From: Bacteroidota bacterium
GTDB lineage: Bacteria > Bacteroidota > Bacteroidia > Flavobacteriales > Flavobacteriaceae
Assembly: GCA_027621505.1 (NCBI GenBank)
Contig: JAQCBK010000002.1
Coordinates: forward strand, 25,632 to 89,631
Reading direction: 5' to 3'
Length of the DNA stretch: 64,000 nucleotides
Below are positions 32,460 to 41,595 of the stretch, piece by piece. Under the pieces are notes generated by a model. That model worked only from the letters and a program-made list of their open reading frames with translations. It was not told the origin of the DNA and did not search any database. Each line of letters begins with the position of its first letter. Positions within the stretch are counted from its first letter, which is position 1. The position numbers and the translations under genes were made by a program.

Positions 32460-33208
32460 GGCTTACGGTGATTCACATAGGTATTGGCTTGGGCATTGGG
32501 CAACAGGAGCAGATCGGCGATGTTGACATGCTCTGGGGCTTTGGCCATATAACAAATGACATCCGCAACATCTTGGGCGCTTAAAGGTTTTAACCCCTCA
32601 TATACCCGGTTGGCTTTTTGCTGATCTCCTTTAAACCTCACCACCGAAAATTCAGTATCGACCAAACCAGGGTGAATGGCACTTACTTTAATACCCATGG
32701 GGTTCAAGTCGATTCGCAACCCTTGTGAAAAAGCATCTACGGCATATTTGCTACTGCAATAAACACTTCCATTGGGATAGACCTCTTTTGCGGCAATCGA
32801 ACCCAAGTTGATAATATGTCCCGATTTTCGTTCAACCATGGATGGAAGTACAGCTTTGGTGACATACATTAGCCCCTTGACATTGCTATCGATCATGGCT
32901 TCCCAGTCTCTGAGGTCGGCTTCATGTACAGGGCTCAAGCCGTGAGCATTTCCCGCATTGTTGATTAAAATGTCAATGGATGAAAAAGCTTTGGGCAGGG
33001 AATGGATCTGATCAAAAACCGCTTTTTTGTCTGCCACATCAAAAACCAATACATGGGAGGGAACCTTCAAAAGGTTTTGCAAGGCCTTTAGCCGACTTTC
33101 TCTGCGACCACACAAAATCAATTGTACTCCTTCTGCTGCAAACGCCTCGGCTGTCGCCCAACCAATGCCACTGCTGGCTCCTGTGATCAAAGCAATTTTT
33201 CCTCTCAT
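32456..33208 (-). CDS. Short-chain dehydrogenase/reductase
   Basis: A 250-residue classical SDR. Cofactor motif ITGASSGIGWATA near residue 8, LINNAGNAHG near residue 83, and the catalytic triad with Ser in NLGSIAA and Y-x-x-x-K in YCSSKYAVDAF near residue 151. It resembles the YdfG-type NADP-dependent 3-hydroxy acid dehydrogenases, acting on serine or related hydroxy acids, but the substrate is unproven. It is the upstream partner of the AlbA_2 gene. Confidence 0.9.
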   Translation of the reverse strand: MRGKIALITGASSGIGWATAEAFAAEGVQLILCGRRESRLKALQNLLKVPSHVLVFDVADKKAVFDQIHSLPKAFSSIDILINNAGNAHGLSPVHEADLRDWEAMIDSNVKGLMYVTKAVLPSMVERKSGHIINLGSIAAKEVYPNGSVYCSSKYAVDAFSQGLRIDLNPMGIKVSAIHPGLVDTEFSVVRFKGDQQKANRVYEGLKPLSAQDVADVICYMAKAPEHVNIADLLLLPNAQANTYVNHRKP

Positions 33209-33411
33209 ATCTTTTTGTGAAGCGGATTTAATTTAACCTCGGCTTCTCTTTCAGAACTTTTGAATTTCTATTAAATTAGCCCTCCCAAATTAGTAATGAA
33301 TAAGGGGGTAATGAAACCACTTCAGCTCTTATTTTTAACCAATTATTAACAAGTCATGAAAAAAATATTTTTCAATTTTGCTCCCCCGTTTAATGTTTTA
33401 ATAGATACAAG

Positions 33412-34419
33412 ATGGAAGAAATGATGAATAAGACCGTTGACATTAAAGCAATCAATGAAAAGATTGAGAAAGAGAGTGCCTTTGTCGACCTTTTAACCAT
33501 GGAGATCAACAAGGTTATCATCGGTCAAAAGGAGATGGTAGAACGCCTGCTCATAGGCCTATTAGGTAGAGGGCATATCTTATTAGAGGGGGTTCCTGGA
33601 TTGGCAAAGACTTTAGCGATCAACACGCTTAGTCAAGCCGTGAAAGGGGTATTCAGCCGTATACAGTTTACTCCCGATTTACTTCCTGCCGATGTGGTGG
33701 GCACCATGATCTACAACATCAAAGAAAACGATTTCACCATCAAGAAAGGGCCTATTTTTGCCAATTTTGTTTTGGCTGATGAGATCAATAGGGCGCCCGC
33801 CAAAGTTCAGTCGGCCCTGTTGGAAGCCATGCAGGAAAAGCAAGTCACCATTGGTGATACTACTTTTAAACTCAATGCCCCTTTTTTGGTCATGGCCACC
33901 CAAAACCCCGTGGAGCAAGAAGGAACCTACCCCTTGCCTGAAGCACAGGTAGATCGATTCATGCTCAAAACCATCATCGATTATCCCAAGCTGGATGAAG
34001 AACAACTCATTGTTCGCGCCAACCTAGCCAATGCACAAGAAAAAGTTAAAGCGGTGGTAACCCCCAAGCAAATTTTGACAGCCCAGTCCACGGTGAGAGA
34101 AATCTACATGGATGAAAAAATTGAAAAATACATTCTCGATTTGGTCTTCGCCACCCGATATCCCGAAAGATACAATCTGTCTTCCATCAAACCATTGATC
34201 GGATTTGGCGCCTCCCCCAGAGGAAGTATCAATTTGGCCACCGCCGCTAAATGTCATGCCTTCCTCAAACACAGAGGTTATGTCATTCCCGAGGATGTTC
34301 GGGCTGTGATTTACGACATCCTCAGACACCGTATTGGGCTTACATATGAAGCTGAAGCTGAAAACGTAACTTCAGAAGACTTGATCAGTCAAATCATCAA
34401 TGAGGTAGAGGTTCCATAG
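33412..34419 (+). CDS. MoxR-family AAA+ ATPase
   Basis: A 335-residue AAA+ ATPase of the MoxR type. Walker A is degenerate in the usual MoxR manner, LLEGVPGLAKTLAINTL near residue 57; Walker B is FVLADEINRAPAKVQSALLE near residue 121; sensor 1 is MATQNPVEQEGTYPLPEAQ near residue 160. MoxR proteins work as chaperones with VWA-domain partners, here encoded downstream. It heads the Bat operon. The 203-base gap upstream is AT-rich; I see no exact TAnnTTTG box in it. Confidence 0.95.
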   Translation: MEEMMNKTVDIKAINEKIEKESAFVDLLTMEINKVIIGQKEMVERLLIGLLGRGHILLEGVPGLAKTLAINTLSQAVKGVFSRIQFTPDLLPADVVGTMIYNIKENDFTIKKGPIFANFVLADEINRAPAKVQSALLEAMQEKQVTIGDTTFKLNAPFLVMATQNPVEQEGTYPLPEAQVDRFMLKTIIDYPKLDEEQLIVRANLANAQEKVKAVVTPKQILTAQSTVREIYMDEKIEKYILDLVFATRYPERYNLSSIKPLIGFGASPRGSINLATAAKCHAFLKHRGYVIPEDVRAVIYDILRHRIGLTYEAEAENVTSEDLISQIINEVEVP

Positions 34420-34455
34420 GAACATCCTTATTTTTTCCCCTAAAGTCAAGCATTC

Positions 34456-35322
34456 ATGGATACCAAGGAACTCCTAAAAAAAGTCCGTAAGATTGAAATC
34501 AAAACCCGTCGCTTGAGCGATAACATCTTTGGAGGGGAATACCACAGTACCTTCAAGGGAAGGGGAATGACTTTTAGTGAGGTAAGACAATACCAATATG
34601 GAGATGATGTGAGAAGTATTGACTGGAATGTGACGGCCCGATACAATGAACCTTTTGTAAAAGTGTTCGAAGAAGAAAGAGAGCTCACCCTGATGTTGAT
34701 GATTGACATCAGTGGCTCTGAGTCCTTTGGTACACAGGGGCAGTTCAAAAGAGAGGAATTGACCGAAATTGCGGCGACCCTCTCCTTTTCTGCCATGCAA
34801 AACAACGACAAAGTAGGCTTGATCCTTTTCTCCGATCAAGTAGAATTGTTTATTCCTCCCAAAAAAGGACGATCACATGTGCTGCGGATCATCCGTGAGC
34901 TATTGGAATACCAACCCCAGAGCAACAAAACCAGCATAAGTAATGCTTTGGAATTTTTGTCAGGCGTAATGAAAAAGAAGGCCATTGTCTTTATGATGTC
35001 CGATTTTTTGGACAGTGGTTATGAAAAAACACTCCGTATTGTTGCCAAAAAACACGACCTGACTGGCATCAGAATCTACGACCGATATGAGGAAGAAATG
35101 CCCAATATCGGATTGGTTCCCATGTTGGACAACGAAACAGGTCAAATGGCTTGGATCAATACCCAATCCGCAGGGGTTCGTAAATCCTATGCGGAACACT
35201 ACCGTAAATCCGTAAGTGAGTTCGAAAACCTGTTTCATAAAAATGGTGCTGGAACATTGCACAGTCGTTTGGACGAAAGTTATGTGAAAAAATTGTTGAA
35301 CTATTTTAAATCCCGTGGCTGA
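34456..35322 (+). CDS. DUF58 domain protein of the Bat operon
   Basis: A 288-residue cytoplasmic protein. N-terminal KVRKIEIKTRRLSDNIFGGE is followed by the DUF58 core GDDVRSIDWN near residue 49, then a VWA-like fold with MIDISGSESFG near residue 78 (partial MIDAS) and IVFMMSDFLDSG near residue 176. In these operons the DUF58 protein links the MoxR ATPase to membrane VWA proteins. It lies 36 bases after moxR, and the next gene begins immediately after its TGA. Confidence 0.93.
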   Translation: MDTKELLKKVRKIEIKTRRLSDNIFGGEYHSTFKGRGMTFSEVRQYQYGDDVRSIDWNVTARYNEPFVKVFEEERELTLMLMIDISGSESFGTQGQFKREELTEIAATLSFSAMQNNDKVGLILFSDQVELFIPPKKGRSHVLRIIRELLEYQPQSNKTSISNALEFLSGVMKKKAIVFMMSDFLDSGYEKTLRIVAKKHDLTGIRIYDRYEEEMPNIGLVPMLDNETGQMAWINTQSAGVRKSYAEHYRKSVSEFENLFHKNGAGTLHSRLDESYVKKLLNYFKSRG

Positions 35323-36957
35323 ATGAACAAAAAGATTTTGTTGCTATGGGCTTGTCTTTTCTCCACCCCCCTCCTCTTTGCCCAATTGGATTTCGACTTG
35401 AGGGTGGCGGTGGACACCACCAAAATGCGGATCGGTGAGAAAATAGAATATACCCTTCAACTCAAGGCCGATTCAACTGCACAAGTCACTTTTTCCGAAC
35501 AACCGTTTTTTGCCCCTTTTGAGATTTTGGAGGAAAGTCCTATCGATACCCTCAGAGCCCAAAGCCATTATTTGTTTACCAAAAAGTATGCCCTGATCCA
35601 GTTCGACTCTGGAGCCTACTGGTTGCCTCCCCAAAAAGTAATGGTCAATGGCTTTTCCAAAATTTCAGATTCCCTTTTGATTCAAGTAGCTACCGTCCCA
35701 GTAGATACCCTCAAACAAAAACTCTTTGATATCAAGCCTGTTGCTGAAGTAGTGCAAAACTTCGATAACCTCAAAAGAAGTTTAATCTTCGGCACATTGG
35801 CCGTGCTGTTGGTCGTAGGGCTGATTTATGCTTTTTTCTTTGCCAAAAAAAGAATGGAAGAACGCCAAAAAAAACTCCCCCCTTTTGAGCGTGCCATCGA
35901 GGAATTAAAGGCTTTGGAAACCATTACCCCAACAGTCCAAGAGGAGTTCAAACAATACTATTCTCGATTGACCGATGTGGTGCGGCGTTATTTGGAAGAA
36001 GAGGCGAAAATATCAGCTTTGGAAAGTACCACCGATGAACTGTTATTGAAATTAGAGGCCCTCAAACAAACGGGTAAGTTGGAATTGGGGCGGGAAACCA
36101 TAAAGAATCTCAAATCAGTTTTACAAACGGCCGACTTGGTAAAGTTTGCCCGATCTATTCCCGAGTTGGGGACGACTTCCCAAGATAGGGTATTGGTTGA
36201 AGAGGTGGTCATTGAAACCAAAGAAGCCCTGCCAGAACCCACCCCCGAGGAGATCAAAGAGCGGGAGGAGTACCGCCAATTGCTTGCCAAAAAGAGAAGA
36301 AAAAAACAATTACAATGGAGCTTGGCATCTCTAGGGATCTTGACCCTTCTCAGTATAAGCATTGCCATTTTACGCTACGGCTATTATCCCGTTCAAGACA
36401 CTTTATTGGGTTACCCCTCCATCAAACTAAAAAATGGAACTTGGGTGAACAGTCAATACGGAACACCACCGGTTAAAATCAGTACTCCAGAAGTCTTAAG
36501 AAGGGTGAAATCTGAAAAAGGAGGTGCCTTGCGCTTTTCCTCTGGTAACTACGATGCACCGTTTTATATTGATTTGGTTTTTACCCAAAAGCCTCCGAAG
36601 CAAGAAGGAGAAAAGGCCCCCTCCAAAGAGGAACAGGAAGCACAACAAAAACAAAAAATTCAAGAACTCGTTAATGAGATCATTAACGATTTTCAGTCCC
36701 GAGGGGCCGTCAATATCTTGATCAAGGAGGAGGAAATTACCACCCTTTCGGGCTTGCCTGCCCTTAAGATTTTCGGAACGCTCGATTATCCCAAAAAAGG
36801 AAAAGACAAAAGGGTGCGTTGCAATTACATAGCGCATGTATTTGATTTTGAACAGGGAGGCATCCATCTTACCTTACTCTACGAAAAAGAGGATCGATAT
36901 GGGGGGGAAATTGAAAAAAGGGTGATCGATAGCTTTGAACTGATAAAAGAATTGTAG
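35323..36957 (+). CDS. Membrane protein of the Bat operon (BatD-like N-terminal domain)
   Basis: A 544-residue protein. Signal MNKKILLLWACLFSTPLLFAQ, then a beta-rich periplasmic domain (about residues 22-150; VDTTKMRIGEKIEYTLQL resembles the BatD Ig-like domain), a membrane segment SLIFGTLAVLLVVGLIYAFF near residue 153, a charged cytoplasmic region, and a second hydrophobic segment LGILTLLSISIAILRYG near residue 338. A C-terminal region follows that shares the 'NILIKEEEITTLSGLPALKI' style of lipid or ligand-binding beta domains. Located between DUF58 and batA, its usual place in Bacteroidota; its own role is unknown. Confidence 0.85.
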   Translation: MNKKILLLWACLFSTPLLFAQLDFDLRVAVDTTKMRIGEKIEYTLQLKADSTAQVTFSEQPFFAPFEILEESPIDTLRAQSHYLFTKKYALIQFDSGAYWLPPQKVMVNGFSKISDSLLIQVATVPVDTLKQKLFDIKPVAEVVQNFDNLKRSLIFGTLAVLLVVGLIYAFFFAKKRMEERQKKLPPFERAIEELKALETITPTVQEEFKQYYSRLTDVVRRYLEEEAKISALESTTDELLLKLEALKQTGKLELGRETIKNLKSVLQTADLVKFARSIPELGTTSQDRVLVEEVVIETKEALPEPTPEEIKEREEYRQLLAKKRRKKQLQWSLASLGILTLLSISIAILRYGYYPVQDTLLGYPSIKLKNGTWVNSQYGTPPVKISTPEVLRRVKSEKGGALRFSSGNYDAPFYIDLVFTQKPPKQEGEKAPSKEEQEAQQKQKIQELVNEIINDFQSRGAVNILIKEEEITTLSGLPALKIFGTLDYPKKGKDKRVRCNYIAHVFDFEQGGIHLTLLYEKEDRYGGEIEKRVIDSFELIKEL

Positions 36958-36960
36958 ACC

Positions 36961-37965
36961 ATGTTTGAGGGCATTTATTTTGCAAATCCGGATTATTTGT
37001 GGTTGTTCATCAGCCTTCCCATTTTGGTGGGTTGGTATGTGATGACCAGAAGAAAAACCCAGCCGGTATTGAAAATCTCTTCCCTTAAAGGTTTTCAGGC
37101 CAATTCTGGTTTTCTGAGCCGATTGCAACCCTTGTTGTTTGTGATGCGAATGCTATCCTTGGCCCTGGTCATCTTGGCTTTGGCTCGGCCTCAAACCATG
37201 GACGTTTCTACCCGTACCAAAACCAACAAGGGAATTGACATCATCATGGCCATTGATATCTCGTCTAGTATGTTGGCAGAAGATCTCAAACCCAACCGCT
37301 TGAGCGCGTTGAAACGTGTAGCAGCTTCTTTTATTGACGATCGGGTGAGTGATCGGATCGGCTTGGTCATCTATGCTGGAGAGAGTTACACCAAGACGCC
37401 CATTACCAGTGATCGTGCCATCGTTAAAAATGCATTGGGAGGAATCCAATTTGAGGGATTGATCGAAGACGGAACTGCTATCGGCATGGGATTGGCCACT
37501 GCTGTCAATCGTTTAAAAGACAGCCGTGCCAAAAGCAAGGTCATCATATTGCTCACCGATGGAGTGAACAACTCTGGTTTTATCGACCCAAAAATTGCGA
37601 GTGAGTTGGCCGTGGAATACGAAATCAAAACCTATACCATTGGCTTGGGGAGTAACGGCACCGCAAGGGCACCCGTGGGGCTGTTGCCCAATGGTAAATT
37701 TCAGTATGGGATGACCAAGGTGGAAATTGATGAGGAATTACTCCAAACCATTGCCAAAAATACCGGGGGATTGTATTTCCGAGCCACCGATAACAAAAAG
37801 TTGGAGGAGATTTATGATGAAATCAATAAGCTGGAAAAGACCGAGATTGAGGAGTTTAAGTATTACAATTACCAGGAAAAATTCAGGCCATTGATTCTGT
37901 TGGCATTGACTTTGCTGTTTATAGAATGGCTGTTGAGAAACACCCTTTTTAGAAGTTTTATTTGA
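36961..37965 (+). CDS. batA: BatA: membrane-anchored VWA-domain protein
   Basis: A 334-residue protein. An N-terminal membrane segment YLWLFISLPILVGWYVM, a second near residue 60, then a VWA domain with an intact MIDAS: DIIMAIDISSSMLAEDL near residue 96 (DxSxS), the Thr in EDGTAIGMGL near residue 174 and LLTDGVNNSG near residue 196. A C-terminal membrane helix FRPLILLALTLLFIEWLL closes it. Bat proteins contribute to oxygen tolerance and envelope stability in Bacteroides, by mechanisms still unclear. It starts 3 bases after the preceding stop and 1 base before batB. Confidence 0.92.
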   Translation: MFEGIYFANPDYLWLFISLPILVGWYVMTRRKTQPVLKISSLKGFQANSGFLSRLQPLLFVMRMLSLALVILALARPQTMDVSTRTKTNKGIDIIMAIDISSSMLAEDLKPNRLSALKRVAASFIDDRVSDRIGLVIYAGESYTKTPITSDRAIVKNALGGIQFEGLIEDGTAIGMGLATAVNRLKDSRAKSKVIILLTDGVNNSGFIDPKIASELAVEYEIKTYTIGLGSNGTARAPVGLLPNGKFQYGMTKVEIDEELLQTIAKNTGGLYFRATDNKKLEEIYDEINKLEKTEIEEFKYYNYQEKFRPLILLALTLLFIEWLLRNTLFRSFI

Positions 37966-37966
37966 T

Positions 37967-39001
37967 ATGTATCAGTTAGACGCACCATTTTATTTTTATC
38001 TGTTGGGAATCGTCCCCCTCTTTTGGGGGGCATACCTTTTGGTAGCAAGGTGGAAGCGACTTACTCAAAAACAATTTGCCCAGGTGGGCTTGATGGAAAA
38101 ACTAAGTCCCAACCGGTCAAGGTTTAAACCGGCTTTTAAACTGATCCTTTTAAGTCTTGGATTTGCCTTATTGATTTTGGGCTTGGTCAATCCAAAAATT
38201 GGAACCCAATTGGAAACAGTAAAACGAGAGGGCGTGGACATTGTTTTTGCCATTGACGTATCCAAAAGCATGCTGGCAGAGGACATCGCTCCCAATCGAT
38301 TGGAAAAGTCCAAGCGTTTGGTCTCGGCCATCATCAATCAATTGGCGAGTGACCGTATTGGCATTATCGCTTATGCTGCACAAGCCATTCCCCAATTGCC
38401 CATCACCACCGACTACGGTGCTGCCAAAATGTTTCTGCAAGCCCTCAATACCAATATGCTATCCTCTCAAGGGACTGCACTGGATGCTGCCTTGGATTTA
38501 TCGGGAACCTATTTTGATGATGAGGATCAAACCAACCGTGTGGTGTTTTTGATTTCGGATGGTGAAGATCACTCCGAGGAGGGAAGTGCTGCTGCCCAAA
38601 GGGCATCGGACATGGGCATTCGAATTTTTACATTTGGCGTTGGGACAGATGAGGGAGCTCCCATTCCCATCAAAAGGAAAGGAGTGATAGAATCCTACAA
38701 AAAAGATATGGAAGGAGTCACAGTCATCACCAAAAGAAATGCCCTCATCTTACAAGAAATTGCCGAGGCAGCGGATGGTGAATATATCGACGGAAATGAT
38801 ACCCAAGTGGTGTTAGATTTTGTAGCTGAAACCCTTAAGAATATGGACAAAAAAGAATTTGAAGCCAAAAAATTTGTCAGTTATAAAGATCAGTTTCAGG
38901 CTTTTCTTTTTGCAGGATTCCTGTTAATTTTGTTGGAGATGTTTCTTTTCGAAACCAAAACCAAATGGATAGAACGTCTAAATTTATTCAACGAAAAATG
39001 A
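37967..39001 (+). CDS. batB: BatB: membrane-anchored VWA-domain protein
   Basis: A 344-residue paralogue of BatA with the same layout: two N-terminal membrane helices, VWA domain with MIDAS DIVFAIDVSKSMLAEDI near residue 89 (DxSxS), LISDGEDHSEEG near residue 187, and a C-terminal helix FQAFLFAGFLLILLEMFLF. The MIDAS is intact, so it should bind a metal and a partner protein. batC overlaps its stop by 4 bases (ATGA, 38998-39001). Confidence 0.92.
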   Translation: MYQLDAPFYFYLLGIVPLFWGAYLLVARWKRLTQKQFAQVGLMEKLSPNRSRFKPAFKLILLSLGFALLILGLVNPKIGTQLETVKREGVDIVFAIDVSKSMLAEDIAPNRLEKSKRLVSAIINQLASDRIGIIAYAAQAIPQLPITTDYGAAKMFLQALNTNMLSSQGTALDAALDLSGTYFDDEDQTNRVVFLISDGEDHSEEGSAAAQRASDMGIRIFTFGVGTDEGAPIPIKRKGVIESYKKDMEGVTVITKRNALILQEIAEAADGEYIDGNDTQVVLDFVAETLKNMDKKEFEAKKFVSYKDQFQAFLFAGFLLILLEMFLFETKTKWIERLNLFNEK

Positions 39002-39819
39002 GGGTCAAGCCAACTTTTTATTGTCTGTTTTTTCTGTTGATGGCTTTGCCAATGGTTGCTCAGGAAGCCGAGGTTACCAATCATATTTTTGATGGAAACG
39101 AACAGGCATCGGCTGAGCTTTTTGTCGAGGCTGAAATGTCCTACAGAAAAGCACTCTCCAAAGCCCCCGAAAAGCCAGAGGCCCTCTACAATTTGGGAAA
39201 CACACATTTCAAAGAACAAGATTATGAAGAGGCCAAGCAACGCTTTTTTCAAACCCAAAAAATTGCGGAAAACAAATCCAGCAGGCATCATGCCCTCCAC
39301 AATTTGGGGAATGTCTTTATGAAGCAAAAGGATTACGCCAAAGCTGTGGAAACCTACAAGGATGCTTTAAGAAATAATCCAGAGGATGAAGAAACCCGGT
39401 ACAATTATGCCCTTGCCAAAGAGCTCTTAGAAAAAGAGCAGGAGCAACAACAAAATCAAGATCAAAACGATCAAAACGATCAGCAGGATCAAGAGGATCA
39501 AAAAGATCAGGACAACCAAGACGACAACAAAGAGGGAGATCAAGACAAAGATTCTGGCAAAGAGGACGAGAATCAAGAGGGAGACGAGGGAGAGGACGAG
39601 GAAGATAAAAAAGATGAAGGCGATCAAGAAAAAGAGAATCAACCTCAAGAAGGAGATCAAGAAAAAGAACAGCCTTCACAACCCCGACAAACAGAGCTTT
39701 CTCCAGAGCAGGTTCAAAGTTTACTGGAAGCCATGAGCAATCAGGAAAAGAAGGTTCAAGACAAGGTCAATGCCGAAAAGGTTCAGGGAACCCCGGTCAG
39801 AGGTCAAAAAGATTGGTAA
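38998..39819 (+). CDS. batC: BatC: secreted TPR protein with a long acidic Gln/Asp/Glu tail
   Basis: A 273-residue protein. Signal MRVKPTFYCLFFLLMALPMVAQ, two or three TPR repeats (PEALYNLGNTHFKEQDYEEA, HALHNLGNVFMKQKDYAKAV), then from about residue 143 to 235 a low-complexity stretch built of Gln, Asp, Asn, Glu and Lys (QEQQQNQDQNDQNDQQDQED and so on). TPRs bind partner proteins; the tail is presumably disordered and strongly charged. The ATG at 38998 overlaps the batB stop; a longer in-frame start lies inside batB. The tail DNA is an imperfect repeat of GATCAAAAC-like units. Confidence 0.88.
   Translation: MRVKPTFYCLFFLLMALPMVAQEAEVTNHIFDGNEQASAELFVEAEMSYRKALSKAPEKPEALYNLGNTHFKEQDYEEAKQRFFQTQKIAENKSSRHHALHNLGNVFMKQKDYAKAVETYKDALRNNPEDEETRYNYALAKELLEKEQEQQQNQDQNDQNDQQDQEDQKDQDNQDDNKEGDQDKDSGKEDENQEGDEGEDEEDKKDEGDQEKENQPQEGDQEKEQPSQPRQTELSPEQVQSLLEAMSNQEKKVQDKVNAEKVQGTPVRGQKDW
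39461..39550 (+). repeat. Imperfect 9-base tandem repeats coding the BatC tail
   Basis: Units close to GATCAAAAC, GATCAGCAG, GATCAAGAG and GATCAAAAA follow each other in frame and encode D-Q-x triplets. The frame keeps multiples of three, so unit gain or loss would change tail length without a frameshift. Confidence 0.6.
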
Positions 39820-39828
39820 GTATTATTG

Positions 39829-41595
39829 ATGAAAAACAGAATTCTTCCCTTTATTTTTTTTGTGCTGAGCCTCACACTGTCGATGGCCCAAGGGGTGAGT
39901 TTTGAGGCCAAGCTCAGCAAAAGAACACTGGGGCTGAACGAGCGTTTGCGTGTGGATTTTGTGATGAATGAAAATGGAGATAATTTTACTCCCCCCAGTT
40001 TTTCTGGATTTCGCGTGGTAGGAGGACCCAATCAGTCCATCAGTAATTCGTGGGTCAATGGAAAGCGTAGTTTTTCCAAAACCTACACCTATTTTTTGAC
40101 CCCTACCCAAAAAGGAGCTTTATCGATAGATCAGGCCACCATCAAAATCGATGGGGAGATTTATAAAACCACACCACAAAAAATTACTGTAACAGAAGCC
40201 GTTGACATTCCCAGGGATCCCAATAGCCCTGAGTATTTGATCGATGACAACCTTCATCTGGTTGCCGAAATCTCCAACCCTCGACCTTATGTCAACGAGG
40301 CCATTACCATCGTCTATAAATTGTATTTCAGGAATCCATTGAGGATTTCGGACGCACGGGCAGTGGAGAATCCTAAGTTTGCCGATTTTTGGAGCCATAA
40401 CATCGACATTCCTCAGCTTAAGGTTGAGGACGGAACCTATAAGGGAGAGCCCTATAAGATGGTGGTTTGGAAAAAAAGCGTATTGTATCCTCAGAAAACA
40501 GGAAAGCTGTCCATCGAACCGCTAAGCCTCAACTTGATCATCGATTTACCCTCCAACCGCAGAGATTTTTTTGGCAATAGAATCCTACAACAATCCTCCA
40601 GAACGGTCACCGCAGGAAGAAGAACCATCAATGTCAAAGCCTTACCCGAAAAGGGAAAACCCGCCAATTTCTTTGGGGCAGTGGGACAGTTTGATTTTGA
40701 TGCGCTGATCAATAAAAATGCCCTTAAAGCTACCGAGTCCTTCGAGATCAAACTCAAGGTAAGCGGCAAGGGGAACCTCAAACTTTTTAATTTACCACAA
40801 TTGGTACTGCCCAATACCTTGGAAATTTTTGAGCCCGAGCATACCGAAAATGTCGTAACGACCCTATCGGGAATGCAGGGAAGCATTGAGGACAATTATA
40901 CCATCGTCCCCCGTTTTCAGGGGAAATACCCCATATCGCCAGTGGCCTTTTCCTATTTTGACCCGAAGAAAGAGCAGTATTTTACCCTTCGGTCCCGTGA
41001 ACAAATAGTCGATGTGTACGGTGGGCCTTTGGCCAATAATTCTGATGATAATTCAACCCCTCTTGCGGCCAAGCAACTCTTGTCCAATACCGATGAGTCC
41101 TTCCGATTCATCAAACTCAATCCCAATCTTGAACCCATTGTTAAAAAAGCATTTTGGAACAGCAAACTGTTTTATGGCCTAATCACGGCTCCGTTCTTTT
41201 TATTGCTTGGCTTTGTACTATTCTTAAAGCGCAATCAGCGTATTTCCAACGATGTTGAAGGCTCCCGACTGCGTTTGGCCAATCGATTGTCCAAAAAATA
41301 TTTGGGAGAAGCCAAAAAGAATTTAAAAAATAAAGCGCTTTTCTATGATGCATTGGAAAGGGCCTTGTACAATTACCTCAAATCAAAGCTCAGGATAAAA
41401 ACCGACGACTTCAGTAAATCCCGAATCGCCGAGATTCTGGTCAAAAGAAACCTTACACAAGAGGAAATAAAATCATTCCTTTACCTTTTGGAAAACTGTG
41501 AGGTAGCCCGTTACTCTCCAGCCACGGATGCCAAGATGCAACAAGATTTTGATCAAGCACTTGCTGTAATATCTAATATCGATAAAAAAATATGA
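39829..41595 (+). CDS. batD: BatD family protein
   Basis: A 588-residue protein. Signal MKNRILPFIFFVLSLTLSMAQ, then the BatD domains: GVSFEAKLSKRTLGLNERLR, then SGFRVVGGPNQSISNSWVNG near residue 61, and PYVNEAITIVYKLYF near residue 147. A membrane helix FYGLITAPFFLLLGFVLFL lies near residue 448, followed by a cytoplasmic tail. It is thought to work with BatA and BatB in the periplasm. The ATG at 39829 is preferred over the TTG one codon earlier. batE overlaps its stop (ATGA, 41592-41595). Confidence 0.93.
   Translation: MKNRILPFIFFVLSLTLSMAQGVSFEAKLSKRTLGLNERLRVDFVMNENGDNFTPPSFSGFRVVGGPNQSISNSWVNGKRSFSKTYTYFLTPTQKGALSIDQATIKIDGEIYKTTPQKITVTEAVDIPRDPNSPEYLIDDNLHLVAEISNPRPYVNEAITIVYKLYFRNPLRISDARAVENPKFADFWSHNIDIPQLKVEDGTYKGEPYKMVVWKKSVLYPQKTGKLSIEPLSLNLIIDLPSNRRDFFGNRILQQSSRTVTAGRRTINVKALPEKGKPANFFGAVGQFDFDALINKNALKATESFEIKLKVSGKGNLKLFNLPQLVLPNTLEIFEPEHTENVVTTLSGMQGSIEDNYTIVPRFQGKYPISPVAFSYFDPKKEQYFTLRSREQIVDVYGGPLANNSDDNSTPLAAKQLLSNTDESFRFIKLNPNLEPIVKKAFWNSKLFYGLITAPFFLLLGFVLFLKRNQRISNDVEGSRLRLANRLSKKYLGEAKKNLKNKALFYDALERALYNYLKSKLRIKTDDFSKSRIAEILVKRNLTQEEIKSFLYLLENCEVARYSPATDAKMQQDFDQALAVISNIDKKI

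Noticed and set aside
31323-33208. AlbA_2/SDR pair as an anti-phage defence system
   Set aside because: AlbA_2 domains occur in some defence genes, but no nuclease, effector, toxin or integrase is nearby and the partner is a metabolic dehydrogenase.
39427-39660. A minus-strand ORF encoding an extremely hydrophobic Leu/Ile/Val-rich peptide
   Set aside because: It is the antisense of the low-complexity acidic tail of batC; GATCAA repeats read backwards give Leu/Ile/Val codons. No start context or homologue.
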